Assembly (NCBI RefSeq): GCF_937900395.1
Contig: NZ_CALCDX010000170.1
Span: 1 to 15,749 of the forward strand
Length of the DNA: 15,749 bases
DNA from: an uncultured Caulobacter sp.
GTDB lineage: Bacteria > Pseudomonadota > Alphaproteobacteria > Caulobacterales > Caulobacteraceae
Direction: 5' to 3'
In this document: positions 1 to 8,608 of the stretch, piece by piece
How the letters are laid out: each line of letters begins with the position of its first letter
Numbering within the stretch: the stretch's first letter is position 1
The notes under the pieces: model-generated
Databases searched by the model: none
Seen by the model: the letters and a program-made list of their open reading frames with translations, nothing else
What the model was told of the DNA's origin: nothing
Program-made: the position numbers and the translations under genes

Positions 1-2
1 AC

Positions 3-257
3 GGCATGGGCGTCGACCGGCCCCTGGCGGACAAGGTGGCGGCGGCGGTCAAGGCCGATGGCGACATCGCGCGCTCGGCGCGCAAGCCCTGGGGCCGTGA
101 AGGCGAGTACGATCTCTGCCTGACGGCGAAGCCGGGACGGGACGCGAAGGCGATGTATGAGCGCTACCGGGCGATGCTGCCGGCGCGAAACCTCCAGGCG
201 CCAACGTCGATCGAAGGACCGGATGGACTGAGGTTCGAGACGATCGCGCCGATGTGA
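3..257 (+). CDS. Unrecognised protein, 3' end only
   Basis: This frame is open from the left edge of the window and stops at a TGA at 255-257. It is therefore probably the C-terminal 84 codons of a longer gene starting upstream. An ATG at 6-8 could in principle start an 83-residue protein, but there is no room to see a ribosome binding site. The visible part is soluble and charged, with no membrane segment. It contains a segment around KPWGREGEYDL and ends in FETIAPM. I do not recognise the family. It converges on the DUF6624-type gene, with about 90 bases between the two stop codons. Confidence 0.55.
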   Translation, partial: GMGVDRPLADKVAAAVKADGDIARSARKPWGREGEYDLCLTAKPGRDAKAMYERYRAMLPARNLQAPTSIEGPDGLRFETIAPM

Positions 258-260
258 GCG

Positions 261-275
261 GACGCTGTTGGCGTC
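261..275. terminator. Short hairpin after the first gene
   Basis: A perfect 5-base stem (GACGC / GCGTC) with a 5-base loop lies four bases after the stop codon of the leftmost gene, in the 90-base gap between convergent genes. The position suits a terminator, but the stem is short and no T-run follows, so the call is weak. I see nothing else in this gap. Confidence 0.25.
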
Positions 276-347
276 GGCTTAGGGTGGGTAGGCGACCTTC
301 GGCGCTCTTCGATCATCCGACAGCGACGTGTCATCGAGGCGCGCGGA

Positions 348-1322
348 TCATGGCACACATCCCTTGCTGCGCATCGCGACGTACGGGGCAAGAGGCGACA
401 TTCCAGCCTTCTTGCGCCACAGGTCGACAGCATTTGGGTCTTCGAGGGGTTTAGGAGACCAAACACCTGGTGCTGTGCAATCGCCCATGACGCCGAAGCG
501 ACCAGGGCGTCCCGCATAGTGCGCCGTCTGATCATACAGCATGGCGTAGTTCTGCCCCTTCGTTTCGCCCGTCTCCCAGAGCGGCTCGAGCATGGCGAGC
601 ACCTCACGCTGGAAGGCCAGGTCATGTCGGGCGTGCTGGACGATCAGCCAGGCGGCGCCGTCCGCGTCAGCGCCATAAATCGAGACCTTGTACCAGCCGT
701 GCTCTCTGAGTTGGCCTTTCAGCCAGTCGGCGTTGGCGACATTCATGGGGCACCATTCGCCTGCGATCATCGCGTCCAGATAGGCAAGGGCGCCCTCGTC
801 CAAGCCCTTCTCCCACGCGGTGTGAATGCCCGGCCCAAAGAAGGCTCGCAATTGAAGGGTGTCCATGGCGGAAAACTGATCCTCGGCCATCCGCCGGTAC
901 AGTTCCGCCAAGCGTGGATCGGGTTCGGCCTTGGCGCGGGCCGCCATTCTTCCCACGAGGCCATACGGCGAGGCGACCTGCGCGCCGTCGAGATACGACG
1001 CCCTCAAGGCTTCACGCCGAGCCAGCGCACCCTCGGCTTCGGCAAGTGACCGAGCATAAGCTTGAGGATCGGACGTCCGACGAACAAGCTCCATTTGCGC
1101 CGAGGCGGCGATCTGGGCTGGGCTTGCGCAAGGGCCAGCGGGCTTGGCCTGCTGAAAGCGCCCGTTTTGAAGTCGCCCAACCGCAGCGTCCACCTCGGCG
1201 GCGAACGCGGCGTCGCCTTTCTCCCGCTTTAGCGCGAAGGCTTGCTCGACGGGGATCGGGCCGCGCTCCAGCCTGATGGGCTCAGACGCGAGCAAGGCCG
1301 CAATGACGACAAGGAAGATCAT
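348..1322 (-). CDS. DUF6624-type protein, probably secreted
   Basis: 324 residues. The start is preceded by only a weak GGTGG-type ribosome site, but it gives a hydrophobic N-terminus (about residues 2-12) that reads as a short signal peptide or anchor, so I keep it. The C-terminal part (about 195-280) matches my memory of DUF6624: WLKGQLREHGW, AAWLIVQH, then QHARHD (His230, His233, Asp234), and a closing GRPGRFG segment. No function is established for that family. The middle (about 70-190) is helical and alanine/arginine rich. There are cysteines at 65, 191, 282 and 322, which would suit an exported protein with disulfides. GC is somewhat lower than in the operon to its right (hand-counted lines run 53-67%), so it may be an accessory gene. 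It lies 132 bases downstream of the glycosyltransferase gene on the same strand and may have its own promoter. Confidence 0.75.
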   Translation of the reverse strand: MIFLVVIAALLASEPIRLERGPIPVEQAFALKREKGDAAFAAEVDAAVGRLQNGRFQQAKPAGPCASPAQIAASAQMELVRRTSDPQAYARSLAEAEGALARREALRASYLDGAQVASPYGLVGRMAARAKAEPDPRLAELYRRMAEDQFSAMDTLQLRAFFGPGIHTAWEKGLDEGALAYLDAMIAGEWCPMNVANADWLKGQLREHGWYKVSIYGADADGAAWLIVQHARHDLAFQREVLAMLEPLWETGETKGQNYAMLYDQTAHYAGRPGRFGVMGDCTAPGVWSPKPLEDPNAVDLWRKKAGMSPLAPYVAMRSKGCVP

Positions 1323-1351
1323 AGCCCACCGTCGCTGGAAGGTGTTGTTCC

Positions 1352-1434
1352 GTGGGCACCGCCCACAACCACGACCCTAGGTCAGCGATCACACCGTGCG
1401 CAATCGAGCCCATCCCGGCGTCCGACTAGGGTCG
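1352..1434. promoter_or_regulatory. Two inverted repeats upstream of the DUF6624 gene
   Basis: The 132-base space between the glycosyltransferase stop and the DUF6624 start carries a perfect 6-base hairpin (GTGGGC, loop ACC, GCCCAC) at 1352-1366. It also carries a perfect 9-base inverted repeat with arms CGACCCTAG (1372-1380) and CTAGGGTCG (1426-1434), 45 bases apart. On the minus strand these lie after the glycosyltransferase gene and before DUF6624, so they could end the operon or bind a regulator of DUF6624. No clear -35/-10 pair was found. Confidence 0.35.
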
Positions 1435-1454
1435 AAAGCCGCCTAGCCGCGCCC

Positions 1455-2381
1455 CTAGATCGGCCTGCCGGTCATCTTCCAGAGCAGCGGGCGGAACACG
1501 CTCATCAGCATGATGGCCGGGGCCAGCAGGACGGCGGCCGCGAACAGCTGCAGGCTGTCGGCGCGCTTGATGAAGTAGCGGGTCAGGCCCACGCCCTTGT
1601 GGAACTCGACCTTCACCGGGTGCTCAAGGCTGGTGTGCCCGAGGTGCACGACCTGGGCCTTGGGCTGGAACAGCACCTGGCCGCCGGCGCGACGGGCGCG
1701 CCAGCACAGGTCGATGTCCTCGACGTGCAGGAAATAGCCTTCGTCGAAGCCGTTCAGGGCCTCGAAATCCTGGCGGCGCATGGCGAAGCAGGCGCCGGAA
1801 ATGGTCGGCATCGGGGCGGGGCCAGTGGGCAGAGGCTCGTGCTCACGGTGGATCTCGAACGCCGCCAGCTTGCGATAGCGGCGGGTCAGCTGTCCGAAGC
1901 TGAGCACGGTGCTGATCGGCGTGACCTCGCCGCGGCGCCCGCCGCGTTGCTCGGAGCCGTCGACATTGAGCACCCGCGCGCCGACGATGGTCGGGGTCGG
2001 CTGGCCCTTGAAGGCCGTCACCAGGGCCGCGACGCAGCCCGGCTGCAGGTTGGCGTCGGGATTGAGGAAGATGATGTGCTCGCCGCCCGCGGTGGTGGCG
2101 CCCATGTTCGCGCCGCGCGCGAAACCGATATTGCCGTGGCCCTGCTTGAGGATCACGCGCGGCTCGGTCAGGGCCAGGGAGCGCAGCAGGTCCTGTTCAC
2201 GAGGGCAGGAGCCGTTGTCGACAATGACGAACTCGTCGACCAGCGGCTCTGCCAGAACATGCTTGATGCTTTCGGCCAGCGCTTCTCCCGTCCGGTACAC
2301 GACCATGACCACCGACACGTGCGGGCGGGCCGGGCGGGCGCCGGCGGTCAAGGTCGAAACGGACGGGAGAATGCTGTTCAT
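1455..2381 (-). CDS. Family 2 glycosyltransferase (rhamnosyltransferase-like)
   Basis: 308 residues, GT-A fold. Family 2 signatures appear in order: HVSVVMVVYR at 21-30, VDNGS at 54-58 for nucleotide-sugar binding, GNIGFARGAN at 83-92, and NPDAN at 107-111 in the place of the metal-binding DxD. SGACFAMRR at 195-203 precedes GFDEGYFLHVEDIDLCWR (211-228), where Glu221/Asp222/Asp224 are the likely catalytic-base region. The layout resembles WbbL-type rhamnosyltransferases that extend O-antigen or other surface polysaccharides from the cytoplasmic face. A hydrophobic stretch at about 276-296 near the C-terminus suggests membrane attachment. The sugar donor cannot be told from sequence. Its ATG overlaps the thrS stop by one base (TGATG), so translation is probably coupled to thrS. 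Confidence 0.88.
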   Translation of the reverse strand: MNSILPSVSTLTAGARPARPHVSVVMVVYRTGEALAESIKHVLAEPLVDEFVIVDNGSCPREQDLLRSLALTEPRVILKQGHGNIGFARGANMGATTAGGEHIIFLNPDANLQPGCVAALVTAFKGQPTPTIVGARVLNVDGSEQRGGRRGEVTPISTVLSFGQLTRRYRKLAAFEIHREHEPLPTGPAPMPTISGACFAMRRQDFEALNGFDEGYFLHVEDIDLCWRARRAGGQVLFQPKAQVVHLGHTSLEHPVKVEFHKGVGLTRYFIKRADSLQLFAAAVLLAPAIMLMSVFRPLLWKMTGRPI

Positions 2382-4357
2382 CAGGCGGTCACCGTCTCCT
2401 GAACCGCCTTGGCGGCGCGCGCGCGCGCCACGTCAGGCGGCGTGGCGTCGGCGGTCAGCACGGCGATGGCCTCCTCGAGCGACAGAACGCTCTGCCCTTC
2501 GCCGCCCAGGCGACGCAAGGCCAGCTGCCTCGTCTCTGCTTCCTTACGTCCGACCACCGCGATCACTGGAACCTTGGCGAGGCTGTGCTCGCGAATCTTA
2601 TAGTTGATCTTCTCATTTCGCAGGTCCAGTTCCGCGCGCATACCTAGTTTCGTCAAAGTCTCCACGACCTCGCGAGCATAGTCGTCGGCGTCCGAGGTGA
2701 TCGTGGCCACGACCACCTGAGTCGGCGCTAGCCAGACAGGCAGGGCGCCCGCGAAGTTCTCCAGCAGAATGCCGATGAAACGTTCGAACGACCCCAAAAT
2801 CGCACGGTGAAGCATCACGGGACGCTTCTTCGAACCGTCCTCCGAAACGTATTCGGCGTCCAATCGTTCCGGCAGAACGAAATCAAGTTGCAGGGTGCCG
2901 CACTGCCAGACCCGGCCGATGGCGTCCTTCAGCGAGAATTCCAGCTTGGGGCCGTAGAAGGCGCCCTCGCCCGGCTGCAGCACCAGGGTCTCGCCCGCCG
3001 CCTCGGCCGCCGCCGCCAGGGCGGACTCGGCCTTATCCCAGACCTCGTCCGTGCCGGCGCGCAGCTCGGGACGCGTCGAGAACTTGGTGTCCGCCAGCGT
3101 CATGCCCAGATCGTTATAGACGCTGCGCAACAGTTCGATGAACCGCGCGCTTTCCTCCGTGACCTGCTCTTCGCGGCAGAAGATGTGGGCGTCGTCCTGG
3201 GTGAAGGCGCGCACCCGCATGATGCCGTGCATGGCGCCCGACGGCTCGTAGCGGTGACAGGCGCCGAACTCGGCCATGCGCAACGGCAGTTCGCGATAGG
3301 ACTTCTGGCCGACGTTGAAGATCTGGATGTGGCCGGGGCAGTTCATCGGCTTGACGGCCAGGACCTCGCCCTCGGCGCTCTCGCACATGAACATGGCGTG
3401 GCCGAACTTCTCGGCGTGGCCCGACTTCTCCCACAGGCTCTTATCGAGGATCTGCGGGGTCTTCACCTCCTTGTAGCCGGCCGCGTCCAGGCGACGGCGC
3501 ATGTAGTCCTCGAGCACGCGATACAGCGCCCAGCCCTTCGGGTGCCAGAACACCATGCCCTTGCCCTCTTCCTGGATGTGGAAGAGGTCCATGGTCTTGC
3601 CGAGCTTGCGGTGATCGCGCTTCTCGGCTTCCTCAATACGCTTGAGGTAGGCGTCGAGGTCGGCTTCCGACGCCCAGGCCGTGCCGTAGATGCGCTGCAG
3701 CTGGGCGTTGTTCTGGTCGCCGCGCCAGTAGGCGCCGGCCAGCTTCGTCAGCTTGAAGGCCTTGCCGACGTGCTTGGTCGACGGCAGGTGCGGGCCGCGG
3801 CACAGGTCCTTCCAGGCGCCCTGGCGATAGACCGTAATCGTGTCCGTGGCCGGCAGGTCACGGATGATCTGAGCCTTGTACTGCTCGCCGATCTCGTCGA
3901 AGTGCTTGATGGCCTCTTCGCGGTCCCAGACCTCGCGCGAGATCTTCTCGTCGCGATCGACGATCTCCTTCATGCGCTTTTCGATCTTTTCCAGATCGTC
4001 CAGGCTGAACGGCTCGTCGCGGGCGAAGTCGTAGTAGAAGCCGTCCTCGACGTTCGGGCCGATCGTCACCTGGGTGCCGGGGAACAGCTCCTGCACCGCC
4101 TCGGCCAGCACGTGGGCCGTGTCGTGGCGGATGGTGTCGAGCGCCTCGGGGGCCTCGCGCGTCAGAATCTCGAACTTGCGCTCGCCCGTCAGCAGGTCGG
4201 GCGTCAGCGGACGGTCGAGGTCCAGCAGCTGGCCGTCCAGCTTGATCAGCAGGGCCTTCTTTTCCAGCGACTTGGAGATGGCGGCGGCGACATCGCGGCC
4301 CGTGGCGCCGTCCGGATACTGTCGCGAGGAGCCGTCGGGGAAAACCAGATCGATCAT
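2381..4357 (-). CDS. thrS: Threonyl-tRNA synthetase
   Basis: 658 residues, slightly longer than the roughly 640 usual for bacterial ThrRS because of an Ala/Arg-rich tail after residue 635. It charges tRNA-Thr in the cytoplasm. The order is a TGS domain (about 1-65), then the editing domain with HDTAH (His78, His82) and CRGPH (Cys186, His190) that removes mischarged Ser. The class II core (about 250-540) follows, with zinc ligands Cys340, His391 and His517. Their spacings (51 and 126) equal those of the E. coli ligands Cys334/His385/His511. The anticodon-binding domain is about 545-640. All key residues are present. The start overlaps the yidD stop by four bases (ATGA). Residues about 472-612 are encoded by DNA of clearly lower GC than the rest of the gene (see findings). 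Confidence 0.97.
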   Translation of the reverse strand: MIDLVFPDGSSRQYPDGATGRDVAAAISKSLEKKALLIKLDGQLLDLDRPLTPDLLTGERKFEILTREAPEALDTIRHDTAHVLAEAVQELFPGTQVTIGPNVEDGFYYDFARDEPFSLDDLEKIEKRMKEIVDRDEKISREVWDREEAIKHFDEIGEQYKAQIIRDLPATDTITVYRQGAWKDLCRGPHLPSTKHVGKAFKLTKLAGAYWRGDQNNAQLQRIYGTAWASEADLDAYLKRIEEAEKRDHRKLGKTMDLFHIQEEGKGMVFWHPKGWALYRVLEDYMRRRLDAAGYKEVKTPQILDKSLWEKSGHAEKFGHAMFMCESAEGEVLAVKPMNCPGHIQIFNVGQKSYRELPLRMAEFGACHRYEPSGAMHGIMRVRAFTQDDAHIFCREEQVTEESARFIELLRSVYNDLGMTLADTKFSTRPELRAGTDEVWDKAESALAAAAEAAGETLVLQPGEGAFYGPKLEFSLKDAIGRVWQCGTLQLDFVLPERLDAEYVSEDGSKKRPVMLHRAILGSFERFIGILLENFAGALPVWLAPTQVVVATITSDADDYAREVVETLTKLGMRAELDLRNEKINYKIREHSLAKVPVIAVVGRKEAETRQLALRRLGGEGQSVLSLEEAIAVLTADATPPDVARARAAKAVQETVTA

Positions 4358-4608
4358 TCTTCACATTTCCACTTGCGTGGCTGGTGTCGCGGCGGCGGCG
4401 GGTCGTAGCCCGAACCACCAAACGGATTGCAGCGGCAAATCCGTCGCAAACCCAGCCAGGAGCCCTTGAGCGGGCCATGTTCCTTGAGAGCGGCGGCCGT
4501 GTACTCCGAACAGCTCGGCGTAAAGCGGCACTGACGCCCGATGAGAGGCGAGAGCGTCAACTTGTAGGCTCTAAGGCCAAGGTCGACGGTGCGTTCGTAG
4601 AGGGTCAT
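4354..4608 (-). CDS. yidD: Membrane protein insertion efficiency factor YidD
   Basis: 84 residues, normal for YidD. This small membrane-associated protein sits on the inner face of the plasma membrane by an amphipathic N-terminal helix and helps YidC-dependent insertion of membrane proteins. The family signature is complete: Y15KLTLSPLIG, then RQCRFTPSCSEY with Cys27 and Cys33, then RRICRCNPFGGSGYDP with Cys58 and Cys60. The tail is short and basic/acidic (RKWKCEE). No good ribosome binding site precedes the ATG. The stop overlaps the thrS start by four bases, so the two are probably translationally coupled. In most bacteria yidD sits between rnpA and yidC; here it sits between an IscU-like gene and thrS. 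Confidence 0.96.
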   Translation of the reverse strand: MTLYERTVDLGLRAYKLTLSPLIGRQCRFTPSCSEYTAAALKEHGPLKGSWLGLRRICRCNPFGGSGYDPPPPRHQPRKWKCEE

Positions 4609-4660
4609 GCCGGCGCGCGTACTGCTGTTGAGCGGTTACACACCCCTGAAAGGGTTGCGA

Positions 4661-5125
4661 TCAAGCCGCGCCGGCGGTGCTAGTTCGCGTTTCGGCGGCG
4701 CCTGTGGCCTTGCGGACAGCCTCGACCGTCGCCTCGAACGCCAGCAGCGTCGAGGCGTGACGAGCGGGATAGTCCTTGACCGGCTCCAGCACGGCGAGCT
4801 CCGCAAATCGGCCCGCGGGAGGCGAACCGTTCGACTTCAGCATAGCGATAAGCGACTCCCGCGCCAACTCGATCTCGGAAAGATCAGCGCCCACGACGCT
4901 CTGGCCCAGGATGGCGGCAGACGCCTGACCCAGCGCGCAGGCGCTGACGTCCTGGGCGAAGTCGACGACCTTGCCGTCCTCGCCGACCACCACATCGACC
5001 GTGATCTTGCTGCCGCACAGCTTGGCGACCTTCTCGCTGCTGGCGTCGGGCGCGGGCAGGCGTCCGGCGCGCGGCATGTTGGCCACGAGCGTCAGGATTT
5101 TCGCGCTGTACAGGTCGTCGATCAT
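4661..5125 (-). CDS. IscU/NifU-N-like iron-sulfur scaffold family protein
   Basis: 154 residues. The N-terminus (LYSAKILTLVANMPRAGRL, 5-23) and the core (LCGSKITVDVVV, 36-47; VSACALGQASAAI, 60-72) follow the IscU/NifU N-terminal fold, which builds Fe-S clusters and passes them to apoproteins. Cys37 and Cys63 match the first two cluster ligands of IscU. At the third site, where IscU has His-Cys, this protein has PARHAST with His123 followed by Ala124 and Ser125. The family position is clear but classical scaffold activity is uncertain; the protein may bind a cluster or zinc differently, or act as an accessory. An AAGG ribosome site stands about 7 bases before the ATG. It starts 8 bases after the SRPBCC gene ends and is followed, after 52 bases, by yidD. 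Confidence 0.82.
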   Translation of the reverse strand: MIDDLYSAKILTLVANMPRAGRLPAPDASSEKVAKLCGSKITVDVVVGEDGKVVDFAQDVSACALGQASAAILGQSVVGADLSEIELARESLIAMLKSNGSPPAGRFAELAVLEPVKDYPARHASTLLAFEATVEAVRKATGAAETRTSTAGAA

Positions 5126-5133
5126 CGCGCGCC

Positions 5134-5595
5134 TTAGATGGGAGCCCCGCCGCGCTCGGACCAGAGGGCCTCGGCGCGGTCGCGGACCGCCTCGCCCATC
5201 GCGGTGAAGGCGGCCTTCAGCTTGCGGCGCTCCTCGCGGCTGACCCAGCGCACCAGCATGCCCATGAACAGCTCGCCATTCGAGAAGGTCGAGTTGGCGG
5301 GCCCCATGTTCTCGATCTCGAGATAGCGGATCGCGGTGACGAGGCCGCCGACGCGGGTCGAGCGCCAGTGCAGCTGCTCGTACGGCACCCAGTCCTGGAC
5401 GATCGGTTGGATGACGCGCGGCGCCTCGCCGGGCAGGTGCTGCTCCAGCACCAGGGCGGTGCCGATCTTCATCTGCCCCTCGGCCCGGCGGTAGAGCGGG
5501 TTCCAGTGCGTCCAGCTCTCGAACTCGGAGACGACCTCCCAGACGATCTCGGCGGGGGCCTGGACCCCGATGCGGTGTTCGACGGCGCGTTTCAT
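5134..5595 (-). CDS. SRPBCC (START-like) domain protein
   Basis: 153 residues, a single domain of the SRPBCC/polyketide cyclase type: a helix-grip fold around a hydrophobic pocket. Visible hallmarks are the opening strand and helix HRIGVQAPAEIVWEVVSEFESWTHWNPLY (7-35), the middle strands ending LEIEN, and the long C-terminal helix (about 118-147, REERRKLKAAFTAMGEAV). There is no signal peptide or membrane segment, so it is cytoplasmic. The ligand or reaction is not deducible. Only 9 bases separate it from the SDR gene upstream and 8 from the IscU-like gene downstream, so it is cotranscribed with them. A weak AGAAG ribosome site precedes the ATG. Confidence 0.85.
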   Translation of the reverse strand: MKRAVEHRIGVQAPAEIVWEVVSEFESWTHWNPLYRRAEGQMKIGTALVLEQHLPGEAPRVIQPIVQDWVPYEQLHWRSTRVGGLVTAIRYLEIENMGPANSTFSNGELFMGMLVRWVSREERRKLKAAFTAMGEAVRDRAEALWSERGGAPI

Positions 5596-5604
5596 GCGGA
5601 CTTC

Positions 5605-6366
5605 TTAATCTCTCACCAGGCCGCCATCCACCACCAGGTTCTGGCCGGTGACGGCGCGGCTCCAGGGGGAGGCGAAGAACAGGACCGCGTCGGCGAACTC
5701 GGCTGGCGTGGTGACGCGACGCAGCGGCGTGCTCTGGGCGATCAAGTCGAAGATCGCCTCGGGCGTCGCGGCGCTGGCGTCGGTGACGCGCAAGAGGCCG
5801 CCCGAGACCATGTTGACCGTAACGCCGCTGGGACCAAGATCGCCCGCCGCCGTGCGGGTCAGCGACAGCAGGGCGGCCTTGGCGGCGGTGTAGTCGTGAT
5901 AGGGCACGACCGGGTTCTGGAACAGGTTGGTGCCGATATTGACGATCCGCCCCCAGCCTGCCGCCTCCATCGCCGGCGCCGCGGCCTGGATCAGGTTCAA
6001 CGACCCGCGCAAGGCCACCTCCATCTGACCCAGGAAGTCGTCCCAGCCGATCGTCTGGATTTTCTCGCGCCCGTCGCCGTTGAAGCTGAAATCGCCCAGA
6101 GCGTTGTTGACCACCGTCGTGACGTGATGGCCGAAGGCCTCGGCCGCGTCATTGACCAGCCGCCGCGCCTCCAGGGGGTCGGAGACGTCGGCCCGGATGG
6201 CCACGGCGCGCTGGCCGAGCTCGGCGACCAGCGCCTTGGCCTGAGCTTCGCTGCGGCGGTAGTTCACCGCCACCTGGGCCCCGTTCTCGACGAAGGCGCG
6301 CGCGATGGCCGCCCCCAGCCCCCGGCCGGCGCCGGAGACCAGGACAACCTGCTTTTCGAAGGTCAT
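5605..6366 (-). CDS. FabG-like short-chain dehydrogenase/reductase
   Basis: 253 residues, classical SDR length. The Rossmann nucleotide-binding motif SGAGRGLG has Gly12, Gly16 and Gly18, and basic residues RR at 37-38 after the second strand favour NADPH. ADVSD (59-63) and VVNNAL (85-90) follow. The catalytic Tyr159-x3-Lys163 is present (YTAAK). The usual catalytic Ser, 13 residues before the Tyr, is Thr146 (NIGTN). The C-terminus VTGQNLVVDGGLVRD is typical of FabG-type enzymes. It is likely an oxidoreductase of a ketone or alcohol. The substrate is unknown and I do not assign it as the fatty-acid FabG. It starts 5 bases after cysS, with AAGGA inside the cysS end as ribosome site. Confidence 0.9.
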   Translation of the reverse strand: MTFEKQVVLVSGAGRGLGAAIARAFVENGAQVAVNYRRSEAQAKALVAELGQRAVAIRADVSDPLEARRLVNDAAEAFGHHVTTVVNNALGDFSFNGDGREKIQTIGWDDFLGQMEVALRGSLNLIQAAAPAMEAAGWGRIVNIGTNLFQNPVVPYHDYTAAKAALLSLTRTAAGDLGPSGVTVNMVSGGLLRVTDASAATPEAIFDLIAQSTPLRRVTTPAEFADAVLFFASPWSRAVTGQNLVVDGGLVRD

Positions 6367-6371
6367 CGCGC

Positions 6372-7763
<1,392 letters not shown>

Positions 7764-7820
7764 AGGGTCGCAGTGCTGTGACGTAAGGAGAGGTTGCTCC
7801 GGGACGGAGCCGGCTCCATA

Positions 7821-7930
7821 TATCCTTCGGATACGGATTGGGCCACGCCCAACGATGCGTCCGCGGCGACGCTTCGACCGTAGCTGTGAAACGGGTGGCA
7901 CGCGTCATTCCAGGACGACCGGCGTCCTGG
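7821..7930. promoter_or_regulatory. Divergent cysS/folE control region with three hairpins
   Basis: The 199 bases between the cysS and folE starts must hold both promoters. Within it are three perfect hairpins: TATCC/GGATA with loop TTC (7821-7833), TTGGGC/GCCCAA with loop CAC (7838-7852), and CCAGGACG/CGTCCTGG with loop ACCGG (7910-7930). The last ends 32 bases before the folE ATG and could lie in its leader. I could not pick convincing -35/-10 boxes on either strand. No match to a known riboswitch is claimed. Confidence 0.45.
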
Positions 7931-7962
7931 CGCAACTCAGCCCGTGGAAAGAACCCTCTGAC

Positions 7963-8598
7963 ATGGACGCCCTAGCCCGCGAGCGAACCCTGATCGGCAG
8001 CGATGACGGTCTTGATCTTGAACCCGCCGAGCGCCCCTCCCGCGAGGAAGCCATGGCCGCCGTCCGGACCCTCCTGGCCTGGGCCGGCGACAATCCCGAG
8101 CGCGAGGGCCTGATCGACACGCCCAAGCGCGTGGTCGACGCCTTCGAGGAGTGGTTCGCCGGCTACCAGGGCGATCCGGCCAAGGAACTGTCGCGCACCT
8201 TCGAGGACGTGCAGGGCTACGACGACATGGTCATGCTGCGCGGCATCGACGTGCAGAGCCACTGCGAACACCACATGGCGCCGTTCCTGGGCAAGGCCTG
8301 GGTCGCCTACATGCCGACCGGCAAGGTCGTCGGCCTGTCGAAGCTGGCGCGCCTGGTCGAGATCTTCGCCAAGCGTCTCCAGACCCAGGAGACCATGACC
8401 ATGCAGATCGCCGACGCCATCGAGGATCACCTCTCGGCCGCCGGCGTCGCCGTGCTGATCGACGCCGAGCACCAGTGCATGAGCACCCGCGGCGTCCACC
8501 ACCACGACGTCTCGACGATCACCACCCAGTTCCGCGGCGTCTTCAAGACCGACAAGGTCCTGCAGCAGCGGTTCATGGATCTGGTGGTCAGGAAGTAG
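7963..8598 (+). CDS. folE: GTP cyclohydrolase I
   Basis: 211 residues. The enzyme converts GTP to 7,8-dihydroneopterin triphosphate, the first step of folate (tetrahydropterin) synthesis. The ATG at 7963 is chosen because it gives the usual short N-terminal tail before the domain and has GGAAAG about 11 bases upstream; longer upstream readings run through the intergenic hairpins. Zinc ligands Cys101, His104 (SHCEHH) and Cys172 (EHQCMSTRG) keep the spacing of the E. coli ligands Cys110/His113/Cys181. Other family blocks are PFLGKAWVAYMPTGKVVGLSKLAR and RLQTQETMTMQIADAI. It is a complete type I (FolE, zinc-dependent) enzyme. It is monocistronic as far as visible, divergent from cysS and convergent with the DUF817 gene. 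Confidence 0.97.
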   Translation: MDALARERTLIGSDDGLDLEPAERPSREEAMAAVRTLLAWAGDNPEREGLIDTPKRVVDAFEEWFAGYQGDPAKELSRTFEDVQGYDDMVMLRGIDVQSHCEHHMAPFLGKAWVAYMPTGKVVGLSKLARLVEIFAKRLQTQETMTMQIADAIEDHLSAAGVAVLIDAEHQCMSTRGVHHHDVSTITTQFRGVFKTDKVLQQRFMDLVVRK

Positions 8599-8608
8599 GA
8601 GCAAGATT

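Noticed and set aside
2807..4408. A 533-codon plus-strand frame opposite thrS
   Set aside because: It is an antisense shadow. The complementary frame encodes ThrRS with every catalytic residue, and the shadow has no recognisable motif.
7764..7901. A 46-residue N-terminal extension of cysteinyl-tRNA synthetase
   Set aside because: The extension is basic and not family-like. The internal ATG at 7763 gives the standard N-terminus.
7910..7962. A tetrahydrofolate riboswitch in the folE leader
   Set aside because: Only a simple 8-pair hairpin is visible. The conserved core of that riboswitch class was not seen.
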